NCBI GenBank assembly: GCA_949130495.1
Contig: OX422219.1
Span: forward strand, 266,709,111-266,773,110
DNA length: 64,000 nucleotides
Direction of reading: 5' to 3'
From: Sambucus nigra
Taxonomy: Eukaryota > Streptophyta > Magnoliopsida > Dipsacales > Adoxaceae
The stretch's first letter is position 1; every line of letters begins with the position of its first letter. This document shows positions 35,930 to 47,303 of the stretch, piece after piece. Under the pieces are notes generated by a model. The model searched no databases, was not told the origin of the DNA, and saw nothing but the letters and a program-made list of their open reading frames with translations. Made by a program: the position numbers and the translations under genes.

Positions 35930-37480
35930 TCAATGGGTATAAACATAGATTGATTTGGCTCGACCTTGGTTATAATTCCTAGGATGAGTTTTCCTTAGAG
36001 GGTTAAGTTGAGGACTATAAGCATCCATCACAAACTCAAAAACCGATTTTGGTGTGGTATGGGAAGTGAATGAACCATCATAACGTATCCCATATGTCTT
36101 ACTAAAAACTAATGCATGACCAAGTAACATCTTTCCAACCTTCTTATATGTATCCTCTATATTGACCTTGACCTCCCGGGCAAGTTTGAGATCTTTATCA
36201 AGTTGGAAAACATGGTCTTTAAGTTTTCACATGAGTCTCCAATGATGCTTGAATATCTCTTGTAAGGCTTTCCAATTTGTTGGTCCAAATAGTATTTTCC
36301 CTAACAACCACAATAACTTGATCACATAAAGAAACTTTCAACATCTCTAGTTGACTCGCCGAGGCCTCACACTCTCTCGAAACTTTCAACTCCTTTTCTA
36401 AAGACAAAACCCTAAGTAAGAGTTGATTTTTTTTTTTAAAAACTCAGTGTAATGTTCAGTGTAATCTTGTTGTAGTCCACGTTCTCCCTCACTTAAATTC
36501 TATTCATCACCCTCACTCTCTCCAGAATGGTTCGACATATTATCGAGACTATCACCTTTAGAAATGTCCTTATCGATGTGAGACATGCTTGAAGTGCCAA
36601 CATCACTAGCCATGAACCTAGTGAAGTTATGTCCATGCGGTGATTCATTCTCAGAATCCACCCACACAACATCATTACTACTTAAGGTGACATTATAAGT
36701 AGATTTGCCATTGCCTTGTCTCTTAAGACTAGTAGCACACTCATGGGGTTTATGAACTTTCCCCTAACATTCACAACATGTCTCATAATCATCTCTCTTA
36801 GGGTACTCGCCTCTAGATTTTCACTGGTTATTCTAAAAAAATTCTTGCCCGCTTTGAAAATTTTGTCTTTCTTAATATTTTCATTTTCCTTTTTAGAAGA
36901 ATTTTCATTTTTTAATTTGAGAAACTTTTAAAATTATTTAGCACACGTGGCAAGATCATCTTAATAGAATTTAAAGTCGGAGTCAGAAACCTCCTCTTCG
37001 TTCTTTAATTGATCTTTTAAAGTGAATTCTTTTTCCTTTTTCTTTTAGGTTTGGGGTAACATGTCTATTTTGTATGTTTAAGTATTACCTATGAGCTCTT
37101 CTAGCCTAAGCATTTCTAGAATTATCAAAGAGTTACGGATAGTGACTTTTGATCTAAAATGAGATGGGTGAAACCTAAGTATTTTCTTAACTACCCCCTT
37201 TTCAAAATTTTCTCACCCAAATTAGAATAGAGTTCACAATATCAGAGAAATGTGCATAAAATTCATCAAACGTTTCAAATTCAATCATGCTAATAGCCTT
37301 AAATTATGTGGTAAGGTTCTCAAGCTTACATTCTTTGACATCATTGGTACCCTCGTGAGTGAGTTGGAGGATAACTCATGGTTCCGTAGATGTCTTACAT
37401 GTCATGATACAAGGAAATTCATCTGTAGTGATGACACTAAGAAAGGCATTTAAGGCATGAGAGCTAAAATTGCACATTTT
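35930..37480 (-). pseudogene. Ty1/copia (SIRE-like) gag, central and C-terminal part
   Basis: Minus-strand frames give the order of a SIRE/Maximus-type gag. LNAFLSVITTDEF near 37455 leads into a THEGTNDVKECKLENL segment near 37340. FETFDEFYAHFSDIVNSI lies near 37280-37230. A zinc knuckle CEC*GKVHKPHEC near 36780-36740 has CX2CX4HX4C spacing but a stop inside. An acidic Ser-rich stretch follows. A coiled-coil-like segment (36219-36407) has leucine-rich heptads such as LESLTRDIQASLETHV. Next is a C-terminal block GHALVFSKTYGIRYDGSFTS at about 36120-36065. Several stops and frameshifts disable it. Gag would package element RNA. The N-terminus is displaced to 39480-39680 by the block at 37555-39033. 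Confidence 0.8.
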
Positions 37481-37554
37481 AAGGTCATCCTTAAAAAAGT
37501 GCCACTTAAGTCATTTAATTTAAGATTAAACTATCTAAATGGCTCCGAACAGCT

Positions 37555-39033
37555 TGTTGAAGAAACTCTTTAGTAAAAAAAAAATTCTTAACACAAGAAG
37601 TGTTTAAAATAGTATGAACAAGTTATTTAAGGTATAGGTTTACCAATTTTGAAAACAAAAACTTATAAAGAAATTAAATCAACACAGGCCCAAGAAAGGG
37701 ATGAGAGAAAGAGGAAGCAATAAGTAAAAACTTTTAACATGGTAAAACCCCACCCAATTTGGGAAATATCCACAGAGGTATCTACACCTCAAAAGTAAAA
37801 ATCCACTAAAATAGAGTAACACGTTAAAACTATTTAACAATCAAGACACACAATCAAGCCTAATCTAAATTCAGAAATTATACCAACTTCTCTGGCATTT
37901 TCTGACTTCTCCCAAGGATTGGATGTTGTTGATGTTCTCTCAGCATTGTAACTCCACTCCTTTTAGCTTTACGTCGAATAAAATATTCAGAATCTCTCTA
38001 CCAACACCTTTTAGTGTTGTAGTTTGAAAGTTTAAGTGGCGATGTGCTCCAAATCACATGCCTGCAACCCACACAATTATTATAGACCAAATGATTATCA
38101 AATTACAAATAGATTCTAAAATGCAAAGAAGATTTATAAAATCATTTTGATCGAAACTCAGACTTTGGGCCTTTCAATTTGTCCACAGATCAAGAGGGAA
38201 TCTTGCTATATAAAAGAGCCAAGATCCTAAACACTTTCGTTATTCGAAAATATTTACAAATATTCGACAAAATGTGAAATAATTGAAAGTGTAAATCCCG
38301 AAGAAATATCTTAACTAGATCTAGGTCTAAGTATTCTAAAAAAATTGAAATTAGAAAAGATTTTGTTGGTTTAGGTTTGAAAGAAACATAACGGTTTAAA
38401 AACACCAATAAAATTGAGATTTCTCGAAAGAAGAAATCAAAACCAGTGAGATAAAATGTGAACTGTATCACATACTCACAAATCTCTGATTTCTATGAAA
38501 GAAAATGAGAATTGAAAAATGTGATTTGGTTGGACCAGAGATTAAGGACAAGAGAGGATGTATCTTCTCAAATCTAGAACTAACTCAACTCTCAGAACTA
38601 TTTTCAGGTGAGATTTGGCCGAAGTTAGGTTAGGGTTTTTGTTTTCTCTCTCTTTTTCTTTTCTCCCTCTCTCTCTCTTATCACTTTTCTTTATCTAAAA
38701 ATTGAGCTGGACAAAATTTGGCAATGAAAGGAAGAAGTCTCCTTTTATATAAGGAATAAAAGGATTTGGAAAGTCTAAGGTAAATGAACAATCAAGATTT
38801 CATCGAAGGAAATCTAATGGCTACTAAAGCACCATATTTATAAAATCTCTGATAGGTTTAAATTGTTAACACATGGATCAAGTAAGAATGCATGCAGGCC
38901 ATATATTAAAATGATCCTAGGGTTCTCAATCACTCTCAGCTATGTGAGTGTGAAGAAACACAGATCCAACCGTTGCAAGTCCAACATGTGTAAGGCTAAA
39001 ATGACTTAAAGAACTCGTATTTTGAGTCTAACA
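37555..39033 (-). repeat. Solo-LTR-like block inside copia gag
   Basis: On the minus strand it begins TGTTAGACTCAAAATACG at 39033 and ends ...GTTTCTTCAACA at 37555, about 1.48 kb with TG...CA ends. A promoter-like CCTTATATAAAAGG lies at 38741-38754 (minus), followed by a CT-rich leader and, near the end, TTGGGTGGGGTTTTACCATG (about 37747-37766), a phrase typical of copia U5. It separates two parts of the gag. Flanking 5-mers (CAGCT, GAAAT) do not match, so either border may be off or the flanks have been rearranged. Confidence 0.5.
38741..38754 (-). promoter_or_regulatory. TATA box of the solo-LTR-like block
   Basis: CCTTATATAAAAGG on the minus strand lies about 280 bp from the presumed LTR start and is followed by a T/C-rich leader. 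Position and sequence fit an LTR core promoter. Confidence 0.5.
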
Positions 39034-39479
39034 GAAATACAAATTTTACACACTATATTATCTAGCGCTTTCAGTTTCTACCCAAGCTAAATTTTAAAGG
39101 TTTCTACTAATTACAAAATAGCCCACCACATTTGTAAAAACCAATTTTAAATTTCTAAAAAAATTCTTAAAAAATCCTAAAAATTATTTAAAACATCCCA
39201 AAAATGAGGGAAAAATTATTTTAATGGGATTTAACTCAAAAACACACATAATATGAATAATGAATTACATGAATGAAATCCTAGGTGATTTGTTGGTCTT
39301 TTACCATTAGTAATAATTTGAGTAATTCAAAAGTAGAGAGTTAATGCTTTTTGGTCAACAAGGATATGAATAAATTTTGTCACTATTTCCAAACTAGATG
39401 AGAACCTATATGGTTTAGACTAAAGTGAGTCAAAGAAACAGGGTGCTTCAATCTTCAGTCTAATTTTAGATTGGATTGA

Positions 39480-39650
39480 GACTAAAAACATTTTCATTAG
39501 TCATAGTTGGAGGAGTTCACCCCCTTTCAACTGCAAGCCAAATGCGCTCATCAATCAACTTTAGAGAAGATCTCATTCGAGCTTTTCAATACGCATAATT
39601 TGTTCCATAAAAAAAAGGTAGCCTATTGTACGAGTTCTTCACTTGACCCC
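39480..39650 (-). pseudogene. Ty1/copia (SIRE-like) gag N-terminus
   Basis: On the minus strand, shortly after the PBS, the frames read NRLPFFYGTNYAY, then after a frameshift WKARMRSSLKLIDERIWLAV and TPPTMTNENV. This is the PPxFDGTNYxxWKxRM start of copia gag proteins. The sequence loses similarity near 39480 and gag resumes at about 37480 beyond the inserted block. Confidence 0.85.
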
Positions 39651-39681
39651 CATGATTCATGTAAATAACTTGGAGAAATAA

Positions 39682-39693
39682 GCTTTGATACCA
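39682..39693 (-). other. Primer-binding site of copia element
   Basis: TGGTATCAAAGC on the minus strand is one mismatch from the initiator-Met tRNA complement. It lies 11 nt from the presumed LTR end at 39705 and upstream of the gag N-terminus. Confidence 0.8.
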
Positions 39694-39704
39694 ATTTATA
39701 AAAC

Positions 39705-40777
39705 TGGATGTTCCGTTATTTGTAGAATCGTAGATTTGGCCACACACACACACACACACACCAAATTCTATTAAGTCCAAATTATATCTTGATTAAATTT
39801 GGTGAACCTAAACATGTAAGATATTGAAACTAAATCCATCCACAAAAACCACAAAATAAAAATCAGAAGATAGGAGATGAGAAAAAATCCCTTTCGAGAT
39901 AAATCTATATTTCAGTACTGTTACAACTAAGAATGATCGAGGCAAAGATAGACTAACAAAAGCTTAGACTAAACTAAGTGACTTAATAGCGTCTTCATTC
40001 CTTGTTACGAATAGACAACGATGCATATGTAGCAACACTCCAAAACAAGCTCCACCGAAGGAAACCATATTCTTATCTTCACTAGTGGAGACCTAACTCC
40101 ACAAGGTTATGAGTTGTAGGTGTGTTCTTCTAGAGTTTGATACAATGCTCAACAAATCATCCAAGGGGTTTGGATTGTAAAAAAAAAGAGATCTTATAAA
40201 ACAAGGGTCTGGAGACCTCTTGGCAAAGAATGGGAAAACAATTTTTGCCAAAAGTTCTACTAAAAATAGATAAGTGCCCTTTACATAGAAAGTACAATTT
40301 CTGAATCGGTCCAAAAATTGAGAAATCCCATTTGAACAAAAATAAGGCCTCGTTCGAACGAAAATGCTAACTCATTCGTACCAAGGTAAAACTCGTTTCA
40401 ACAAACAATAAATCTCATTCGAATCATCTTTGAACAAGATTTGAACGACATTAGTTTTGCCAACATAGAAAAGTCATTTGATGTTCGTTTGAACGAATTC
40501 AAAAATAAAAATATTTTCTATTGAAAAACGTTTTAAAATCCAGCCTCATACATTTTATAAAAAGGAACCCCTGAATATAATATGTTCACACAATTAAAAC
40601 CATATAAATTATCCAACTATTGTAGTGATGATCTCAACTCTTTTGTTCTTTGATAGTTGCGCCCGGTCACTGAATTGTCTTTACTTGAAGCTCTTGATAA
40701 TTTACGTGATGTAGACGAGGTGTAATGAAATGTGCCAAACTAAAATAGAATGACCAATTATAAAACTTTCTCTTACA
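39705..40777 (-). repeat. 5' LTR of SIRE-like copia element
   Basis: About 1.07 kb, starting on the minus strand at TGTAAGAGAAAG (40777) and ending near GGAACATCCA (39705). It is collinear with 29333-30433. An (AC)n tract lies at 39738-39760. Confidence 0.8.
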
Positions 40778-41640
40778 CTTTATTATGCATGTTTTACTTT
40801 ATGGGTTGCTAATATGTTCTATAATTCCCTATGAATTAAGGATAAGACAAACAATTGATTGAAGTTAGATCATTTGGGTGCTTGTGTGACATGTTTATGA
40901 TTAATTTAAATTATGGACATGCATATATATAGTTAGATAATAAAGATGTGTTTCTAATTTTTACATAAAAAATAATCAAGGGAATTTTAAAATATTATTT
41001 ATTACACATATGTTTTATATATATTAAGATAAGGGTATCTTGGTATTTTTATAAATACATCAAATGTCCATTTTTAATTAGTTAACATTGGACATACAGA
41101 TTTTGATAACCCTCACAAAGTTTTTATATTACGATGTGGAAGAGGGAATTTTTCTTAAGCAAATCCCATGGTGTCCACCAACCATTTTCAAACTACTAAT
41201 AATAAGAAGATCCCCCAAAGAGGAATAATAATTTTTTGGTTTTCGATATAAGTTTACTTATGGGTAATTTTGGACGCATTATTCAGATCCCCCCCCCCCC
41301 CCGGCCCCCGAAAAAAAAATTAGGAGACAATGTGATATGGGATCATCTGAAGTGACAATTTTATTTAGTATATTCTTTTCCTAGATGGTAAAATAAAAAT
41401 GAATTGGCCTACCTATTTTTTTTTAAGTGGATTCCTCGAAGAGTAATGCTATTTAAATGGAACTGGGATAATGACTAATTATTGTAAAATTAATAGAGGG
41501 AACCGTAATTTTAAGTTTGAATTAAAGTAATTTTTTTATTCTCTATAATAATTCATTTTATTATTTGAATCTTAGTGTTAATATTAGAAGATCTTTCAAT
41601 CAACTTGTTGTCATTATCAAGCAAAAAGAAAGAATAAAAC
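40778..41640. other. Unassigned AT-rich stretch with poly-C/poly-A tract
   Basis: No coding similarity was seen. A TATA-like phrase 'tatttttataaatac' lies near 41043 and could belong to a decayed LTR preceding the copia gag at 41640. A C14-GG-C5-G-A9 tract occupies 41289-41319. Confidence 0.4.
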
Positions 41641-42850
41641 CTATTTACAATGATTACAAAAGGAATATGGATATAAAATTGACTTGTGAAGAGTAAAATT
41701 TTAAGCTTTATGAGAATTGTACTGAGTAACCTATTGAGGGTGCAATCAAAAAGGAATTAAAAGCTTACTGAGAATGGATCAAGAATGATGATATGGAGCA
41801 GTGTTACGTTTTGGCATCTATGTTAAATGTTCTACAAAATTTGCATCATTCGATGACCAACGCTTATGACATCATGCTAAACCTCAAATATATGTCTGAG
41901 GATGAGAATCATGCTACAAGGCAAGTTCCCATGAAAGAACTCATGAACATCAACATGGTTAAGGAGAACCTAGTGAAATAAGATTTTTTGCGGATGATGT
42001 CTCTTTTTAACGATATTGACATCCTTGGAGAAAATTTGATAGGGAAATCTAGGTTTATATTTTTCTTCGATAGCTACCTGAGTCCTTTAAACCTCCCCCC
42101 CGAATTAAAATATGAACAAACTTTCTTACTTCTAGCCATAAATTCGTAAAGAACGAAAAGTAGTTGAGGGTGTCATCAAATAGTTAGGAAGTGATTTTGT
42201 TTTTGATGAGATTTATAATTATAAACATATAAGTAAGAATTGGTAGAAAAAGTACAAAAAATGCTATGTCCCCTCATATAGCTCATGGGCCTCAGGGAGG
42301 AGTGAAAAAGCCCAATGATAAAAGTTTTCACTTCAAGCCGTAAAGTAACTAAAAAAATAATGATCTAGTTTTCTTCTACAAACAAAACAACACATATATA
42401 TTCCATTCACTTTCCATTAGATAATGTTTTGTGGTTCTTACTACCGTTACATGGTGTGCAGATAAGGGAGACACTAATCATATATCAAATTCTTTAAAGG
42501 GGTTTTAGGAAGTTAGGCGGCTTAGTGATAGAGAAGTTTATCTGAGTCTTATAGATGCTACTAGAGTAGCAGTAGTTATTGTGGGAGATATCTATCTAAG
42601 CTTTATTAGTGATAGAAATGTACATTTAAAAGATTGTCTTTATGTACCTTCCAATAGAAGGATTCTAATTTTAGTTTCTAGATTACCCCTTTTTGGATAT
42701 TCTGTTCATTTTAATGACATTATGGTTATTAGGAAAAATAATTTTTTTATATTATCTGATACACTGGCATATAATTTTTATATTATGAATCTTATCTCTC
42801 CCACGCAGCAAATGAATATTTTTCATATTGATTAGATAAAATATGAAATG
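41640..42850 (+). pseudogene. Ty1/copia gag-protease remnant
   Basis: Frames on the + strand read YNDYKRNMDIKLTCEE (about 41645-41695), then EWIKNDDMEQCYVLASMLNV followed by LQNLHHSM and AYDIMLNLKYMSEDENHATR (41770-41920). This is the copia gag block W..WIKADEMARCYVLASMSNVLQ. Farther on, at about 42460-42840, the protease region reads DTNHIS, VGDIYLSFISDRNVHLKD followed by CLYVPSNRR, and PLFGYSVHFN, matching the copia protease. The protease active-site Asp of the usual D[ST]GA is not intact (GDTNH). Stops and frameshifts separate the blocks; integrase and RT are missing, and the element is truncated near 42850. Confidence 0.88.
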
Positions 42851-43780
42851 AATGGAACCTATGGCCATCCCGAGCGCGGCGTTCAGGTAGGGGGGGAGAA
42901 GGAGGATCCCTCAAGAAAGAACTGTTCCACGATCTCACACCCCTATTCGAAAGGTGCTTCAGCCGTCGTCGGTGTGGGGTGAATGTGAAGAGATGGAGTC
43001 TCCAACCTATTTTGTACAAAATAGGCAAAAGAAATTTTACCACTTATATAGAGCAGCATCAAGGGCAAACTGATGCATACGAAACCAATAGATCGGTGGT
43101 TCGGGGGCTAAGTTACGGAATGGGAAGGTGTTAGGCACCCATCCTTCCCTTTCGATCTCTCATGGGAAAATGTTAATATTTTCCTTTATACCCATGAAGT
43201 GTGTGTATGTGTTTATATAATGAATATTGGAATCTTTCGACCCATACCATGGACACGGTAGAGTGCAGTAATCCATAGGAATATTCCAAAATAATAAATG
43301 TAGAAGATAGAATATGAGCATTCATCGCGATATTGATCGTTATTGGGAAACGATAATATGTGTTAGATGAAACACGAACAAGCATATTATATGTATAAGT
43401 ATGATAATTATGAAAATGAGGGATTTTGAGAAATTTTGAAAAAAGAGAGATTAGAAAATTGGCAAAATTAGACTCGAGTCTAGGATTTTATTCCGAGATG
43501 CCTACGTAACCTATAAAGGCATCAAAGTCCTCATAGTTCAAATGTAGAATAGTGGTGGGGTTTATCGCATAGATTCGAACAGAATTTTATTATGTGTGTG
43601 TGTATAGAAAATGTGTTTTTCGTTTTGGAAAAAGTGTGATTGACCATTTTGAGAATGTTGTTGAGATCACTGATGCTGATGGATTTATTCTCCTCTCAGA
43701 AATTTGGTCATGGCCTATATTTATAGGGCAAAGGGGGTACCGATCGTCCTACCCCAGGTTGTGACTATCTTTAGGTGACA
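42851..43780. other. Repeat-derived leader-like DNA
   Basis: No coding domain was seen. The phrase 'gggaaggtgttaggcaccc' at 43119-43137 is one I associate, from memory, with the leader of plant Tat/Ogre-type gypsy elements. A TATA-like 'ggcctatatttatagggc' lies at 43712-43729. Assignment to such an element is tentative. Confidence 0.3.
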
Positions 43781-43799
43781 TTGTGCCGATAGGCAGGGT

Positions 43800-44860
43800 T
43801 CAGGACCTGCCAATTGGCAATTTAGTACGGACTTTTCTAAAAAATAATCGTAGTGCACAAACAGTTGATCTGAATTGCACATGGGGCATATGATTAGAAA
43901 GGTAATTCAGATACCTTTGAGAGTGCTTTGGAATGCTCTCGGGTCCATGAGTTGACTTTGGGTTAAATGTGATTCGGAAGCGCACGTCGTTCTTTGGGAC
44001 GGAAGATTGTTGGATAAAAATGTATCATTCTTCTGTATGGTAAGTGAGAATCACAAATGGGGTAGACCGTTGGAATGGTTAGGATATGTAATTTGACATT
44101 CCAAAGAGTTTTGCTTGGTTCAGAAAGTTGACCCTTATCACTTGGGGCCAAAAGCGTCAGGTGACCTCTCGGTAAAATGGATCGTTCGTCTGTACCGTAG
44201 GTCAGAATTATGCATGGGGTGAATTGTTAGATATGGCATTCAGTGACCTTCATCGATTCATTCAACCTCGTTCGAGATGATGAGTTGACTTTGGTCAAAC
44301 GGAGTTCGAGAACTCCCAGTGGCTTGTAGATCGATTTTCTGGGGGAAAACTTATCTTTCATTCGAACGATTATGCTGTTTCGTACATGGGGTAGATCGTT
44401 ATAAAGGGGTTTTAGTGACCTTTTAATATTCAAATAGCTTTTCTCTAATGGTGAAGTTGATTGGGGTTAACTCGGGACCCGGGGGTACCCGATGGCCTCT
44501 GAATCAATTTTTAGGAGTGAAATGGTCCATTCGTCTGAACCGTTATGTCGATTTACACATGGGAAAGACCATTGGAAAGGGGTTTCAGTGCCCTTTGAAG
44601 ATTCAAAGAGATTTATTTCTGAGGGTGAAGTTGATTTGGGTCAACTCGGGGGGCTCGAGGGCGCTCGGTGGCCTCTGAATCAATTTTTGGTAGTGAAATG
44701 GTCTGTTCGTCCGAACCATTATGCCGATTCATGCACGAGGTGTACTATTAGAAAGGGTATTCAAATCCCTTTAAAGTTTCAAAGAGCTTCTGCTCTGACT
44801 ATAGAGTTGACCGAAATCAAATGGGGCTCGAGGCTGCCCGATGTCCTCTAGATCGGTACT
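43800..44860 (+). repeat. Degenerate tandem repeat, unit about 155-176 bp
   Basis: Five or so units share 'cctctgaatcaatttttNgNagtgaaatggtc', 'cgtctgaaccgttatg', 'acatggg..agacc.tt.gaaagggg' and 'tcaaagag'. The two clearest copies (GGCCTCT at 44494 and 44670) are 176 bp apart; older copies begin near 44163 and 44319. No matching protein family is known to me, although short frames cross it. Confidence 0.75.
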
Positions 44861-45007
44861 AGGTGTGAGACCTAGGTTTGTAGTGGAAAGGGGAGGTGCT
44901 CGTGGTCTAAGGATAGATTAGGGTTCCTATAATGTGGTGTCTAAAGATGCCATCGATGAGTGCGCTTGGAACAAGTGATGTCCATCGAATAGAAACCACA
45001 TAATGGA

Positions 45008-46163
45008 GGGAGGTCAGTTCTGTGGACCTAAGGGATGTGGATGAACGATTAAGAGGGTCAAGGTCAATTCTGACCTAAAAGAGGTGATGACCGAGGATCA
45101 AGGTCAATTCCGAACTAATTGAGGTAACGATCCAGGACCGATGTCAATTTGGACCTAACTAAGGTGACGATCTAGGTTCGAGGTCAGTTCTGACCTAAAA
45201 GAGAGGACGCCGGAGGACCGAGGTCAATTTTGACCTAACTGAGGTGAAGATCTAAGACCGAGGACAATTCTTACCTAAAAGAGGTGACAACCGAGGACCA
45301 AGTTCAATTCTGGCATAAATAAGGTAACGATCCAAGATCGAGGTCAATTATGACCTAAAAGAGGTGACAATCGAGGACCGAGGTCAATTTTGAGCTAACT
45401 GAGGTGATGATTCAAGATCGAGATCAATTATGACCAAAAAGAGGTGATGACTGAGGACCGAGGTTAATTTTGACCTAACTGAGGTGACGATCTAAGACCG
45501 AGGTCAATTTTGACCTAAAAGAGGTGGCAACCGAGGACCGAGGTCAATTATAACTTAACTGAGGTGATAATCAAATATCGAGGTCAATTCTAACCTAAAA
45601 GATGTGACTATCGATGATCGAGGTTAATTCTGACCTAACTGAGGTGATAATCCAAGATCGAGGTCAATTCTAAATTAAAAGAGGTGACGACTGAGGACCG
45701 AGGTTAATTCTAGACTATCTAAGGCGACGATCTAATATCGAGGTCAATTTTGGCCTAAAAGTGGTGACGATCGAGGACCGAGGTCAATTTTGACCTAACT
45801 GAGTGACGATCCAAGATCAAGGTCAATTCTGACCTAAAAGCGGTGATGACTAAGGAGCAAGGTCAATTCTGACCTAACTGAGGTGACGATCCAAGACCGA
45901 GGTTGATTTTGACTTAAAAGAGGTGACGATCGAGGACCGAGGTTAATTTTGACCTAACTGAGGTGACGATCTAAGATCGAGGTCAATTTTGACCTAAAAG
46001 TGGTGATGATCAAGGATCAAGGTCAATTCTAACCTAACTGAGGTTACTATCCAAGCTTAAGGTCAATTCTGACCTAATTGAGGTGATTATGCAAGACCTC
46101 ACCAATTCTAACCTAAAAGAGGTGACGACCAAGGACCGAGGTTAATTCTATCTAGTTGAGGTG
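45008..46163. repeat. 40-bp minisatellite organised as 80-bp dimers
   Basis: About 28 units of 40 bp are aligned almost without indels. Each contains the dyad GGTCA-N4-TGACC. Two unit types alternate: one continues 'ctaaaagaggtgacgaccgagga', the other 'ctaactgaggtgacgatccaaga', giving a dimeric 80-bp period. 40 and 80 are not multiples of three, and there is no long open frame. Confidence 0.95.
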
Positions 46164-47290
46164 CACTTTTCCTTCTAAAAATTTAGGGATTCAATGGGGG
46201 TGATTTGTATTCATTAGATATTGGGTAAGAGTGAATGATCCGAGGATTTGTAGCTGGGGAATTTATAGAGTCTCTTTTGGAGACATTCGGGAGAATGATT
46301 CTCTGGAATTTCGCTGGGTGTGTAAAAAAATGTTTTCCTTGGTGAACAAGGTGCTAGAATGGATTCGACAATTTTAGGAATATTTTGGGCATTGTTCGAG
46401 ATTTTCTACTACTTTTTTGGAATTTTTGTACAAAATTTTTAAGGGTGTGCCGACTGGCATAAATGGAAGTGTGCCAATTGGCATTGTCATAGTCTTTTGG
46501 GTACCTCGAGCAGGTGAATGGTCAGTGCCGATCGGTGGGTGCATGGGTAAATTCTTCTTTCCCTGAGACAATTTTTCCATGATGATCTTTTTTAGATGTT
46601 GATCCTTTTATTCTTTCTAGGGATTTGTAGGTGACCTTTTTTCTTTGGGGGATGGCCATTCAACACACCGGAGTGACTAGGGGAATGCGTAGCTATGACA
46701 GTTGACGGTGTGTAAGTTTGGTTATGTCTAGTACCTAGGAGAGAGGGTTATGGGGCAGATGAGGTGACATCTAATTTTGGTTCTTTCCATTCGTATTTCT
46801 TGCAGATTCATTACTGACAGTGGGAGATTAGCATTTGCATGCTTGATGTAGCGGACTTGCACCTAAAAAGAGACTCAAAAATACAAAAAGATATGCACAT
46901 TTTGTTTTATTATCTTGATTTAATGGCTTACTCTACATGCACTTTAGTTTGCTGCTGAGTTTTTATTTTGAGAAAGGGTAGAAATAGTGTGTTTTTTTGG
47001 AATTTTTTTAATATGTTTGAGTAAAAATGGCCTCGATGGCTAGGATGAAAAAGAGATTCCTTTTTGAGAAAAAGTAGAAAAAAGAGTTTTTTTGAAATTT
47101 TTGAGTGAAGGAAAGCCTTGGTGGCTCCGTCATTGGCTACGGGAGGAATGATTTCCCTTCCGGTGCTGTTGGAGTTTGTGCATTCATAGGACATGGGTGA
47201 TACTGGATATGTTGGGGCCGTCATCCTGGACTTTGTTTCAAAAGTTCTATTGGTAAATGGGGAGACGTTGGTGGACCCCCAACTGGATGC
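46164..47290. other. Non-coding DNA between minisatellite and ORF remnant
   Basis: No recognisable gene. It contains two near-palindromes TGCCGACTGGCA (46448) and TGCCAATTGGCA (46472) and a third partial site at 46526; the same pair occurs at 43784/43808. Confidence 0.5.
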
Positions 47291-47303
47291 TATTATTTCT
47301 TAG

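Noticed and set aside
45008..46163. CRISPR-like regular repeats
   Set aside because: Repeats are contiguous 40-bp units with no unique spacers, in a plant genome; this is a minisatellite. The same applies to the 169-bp array.
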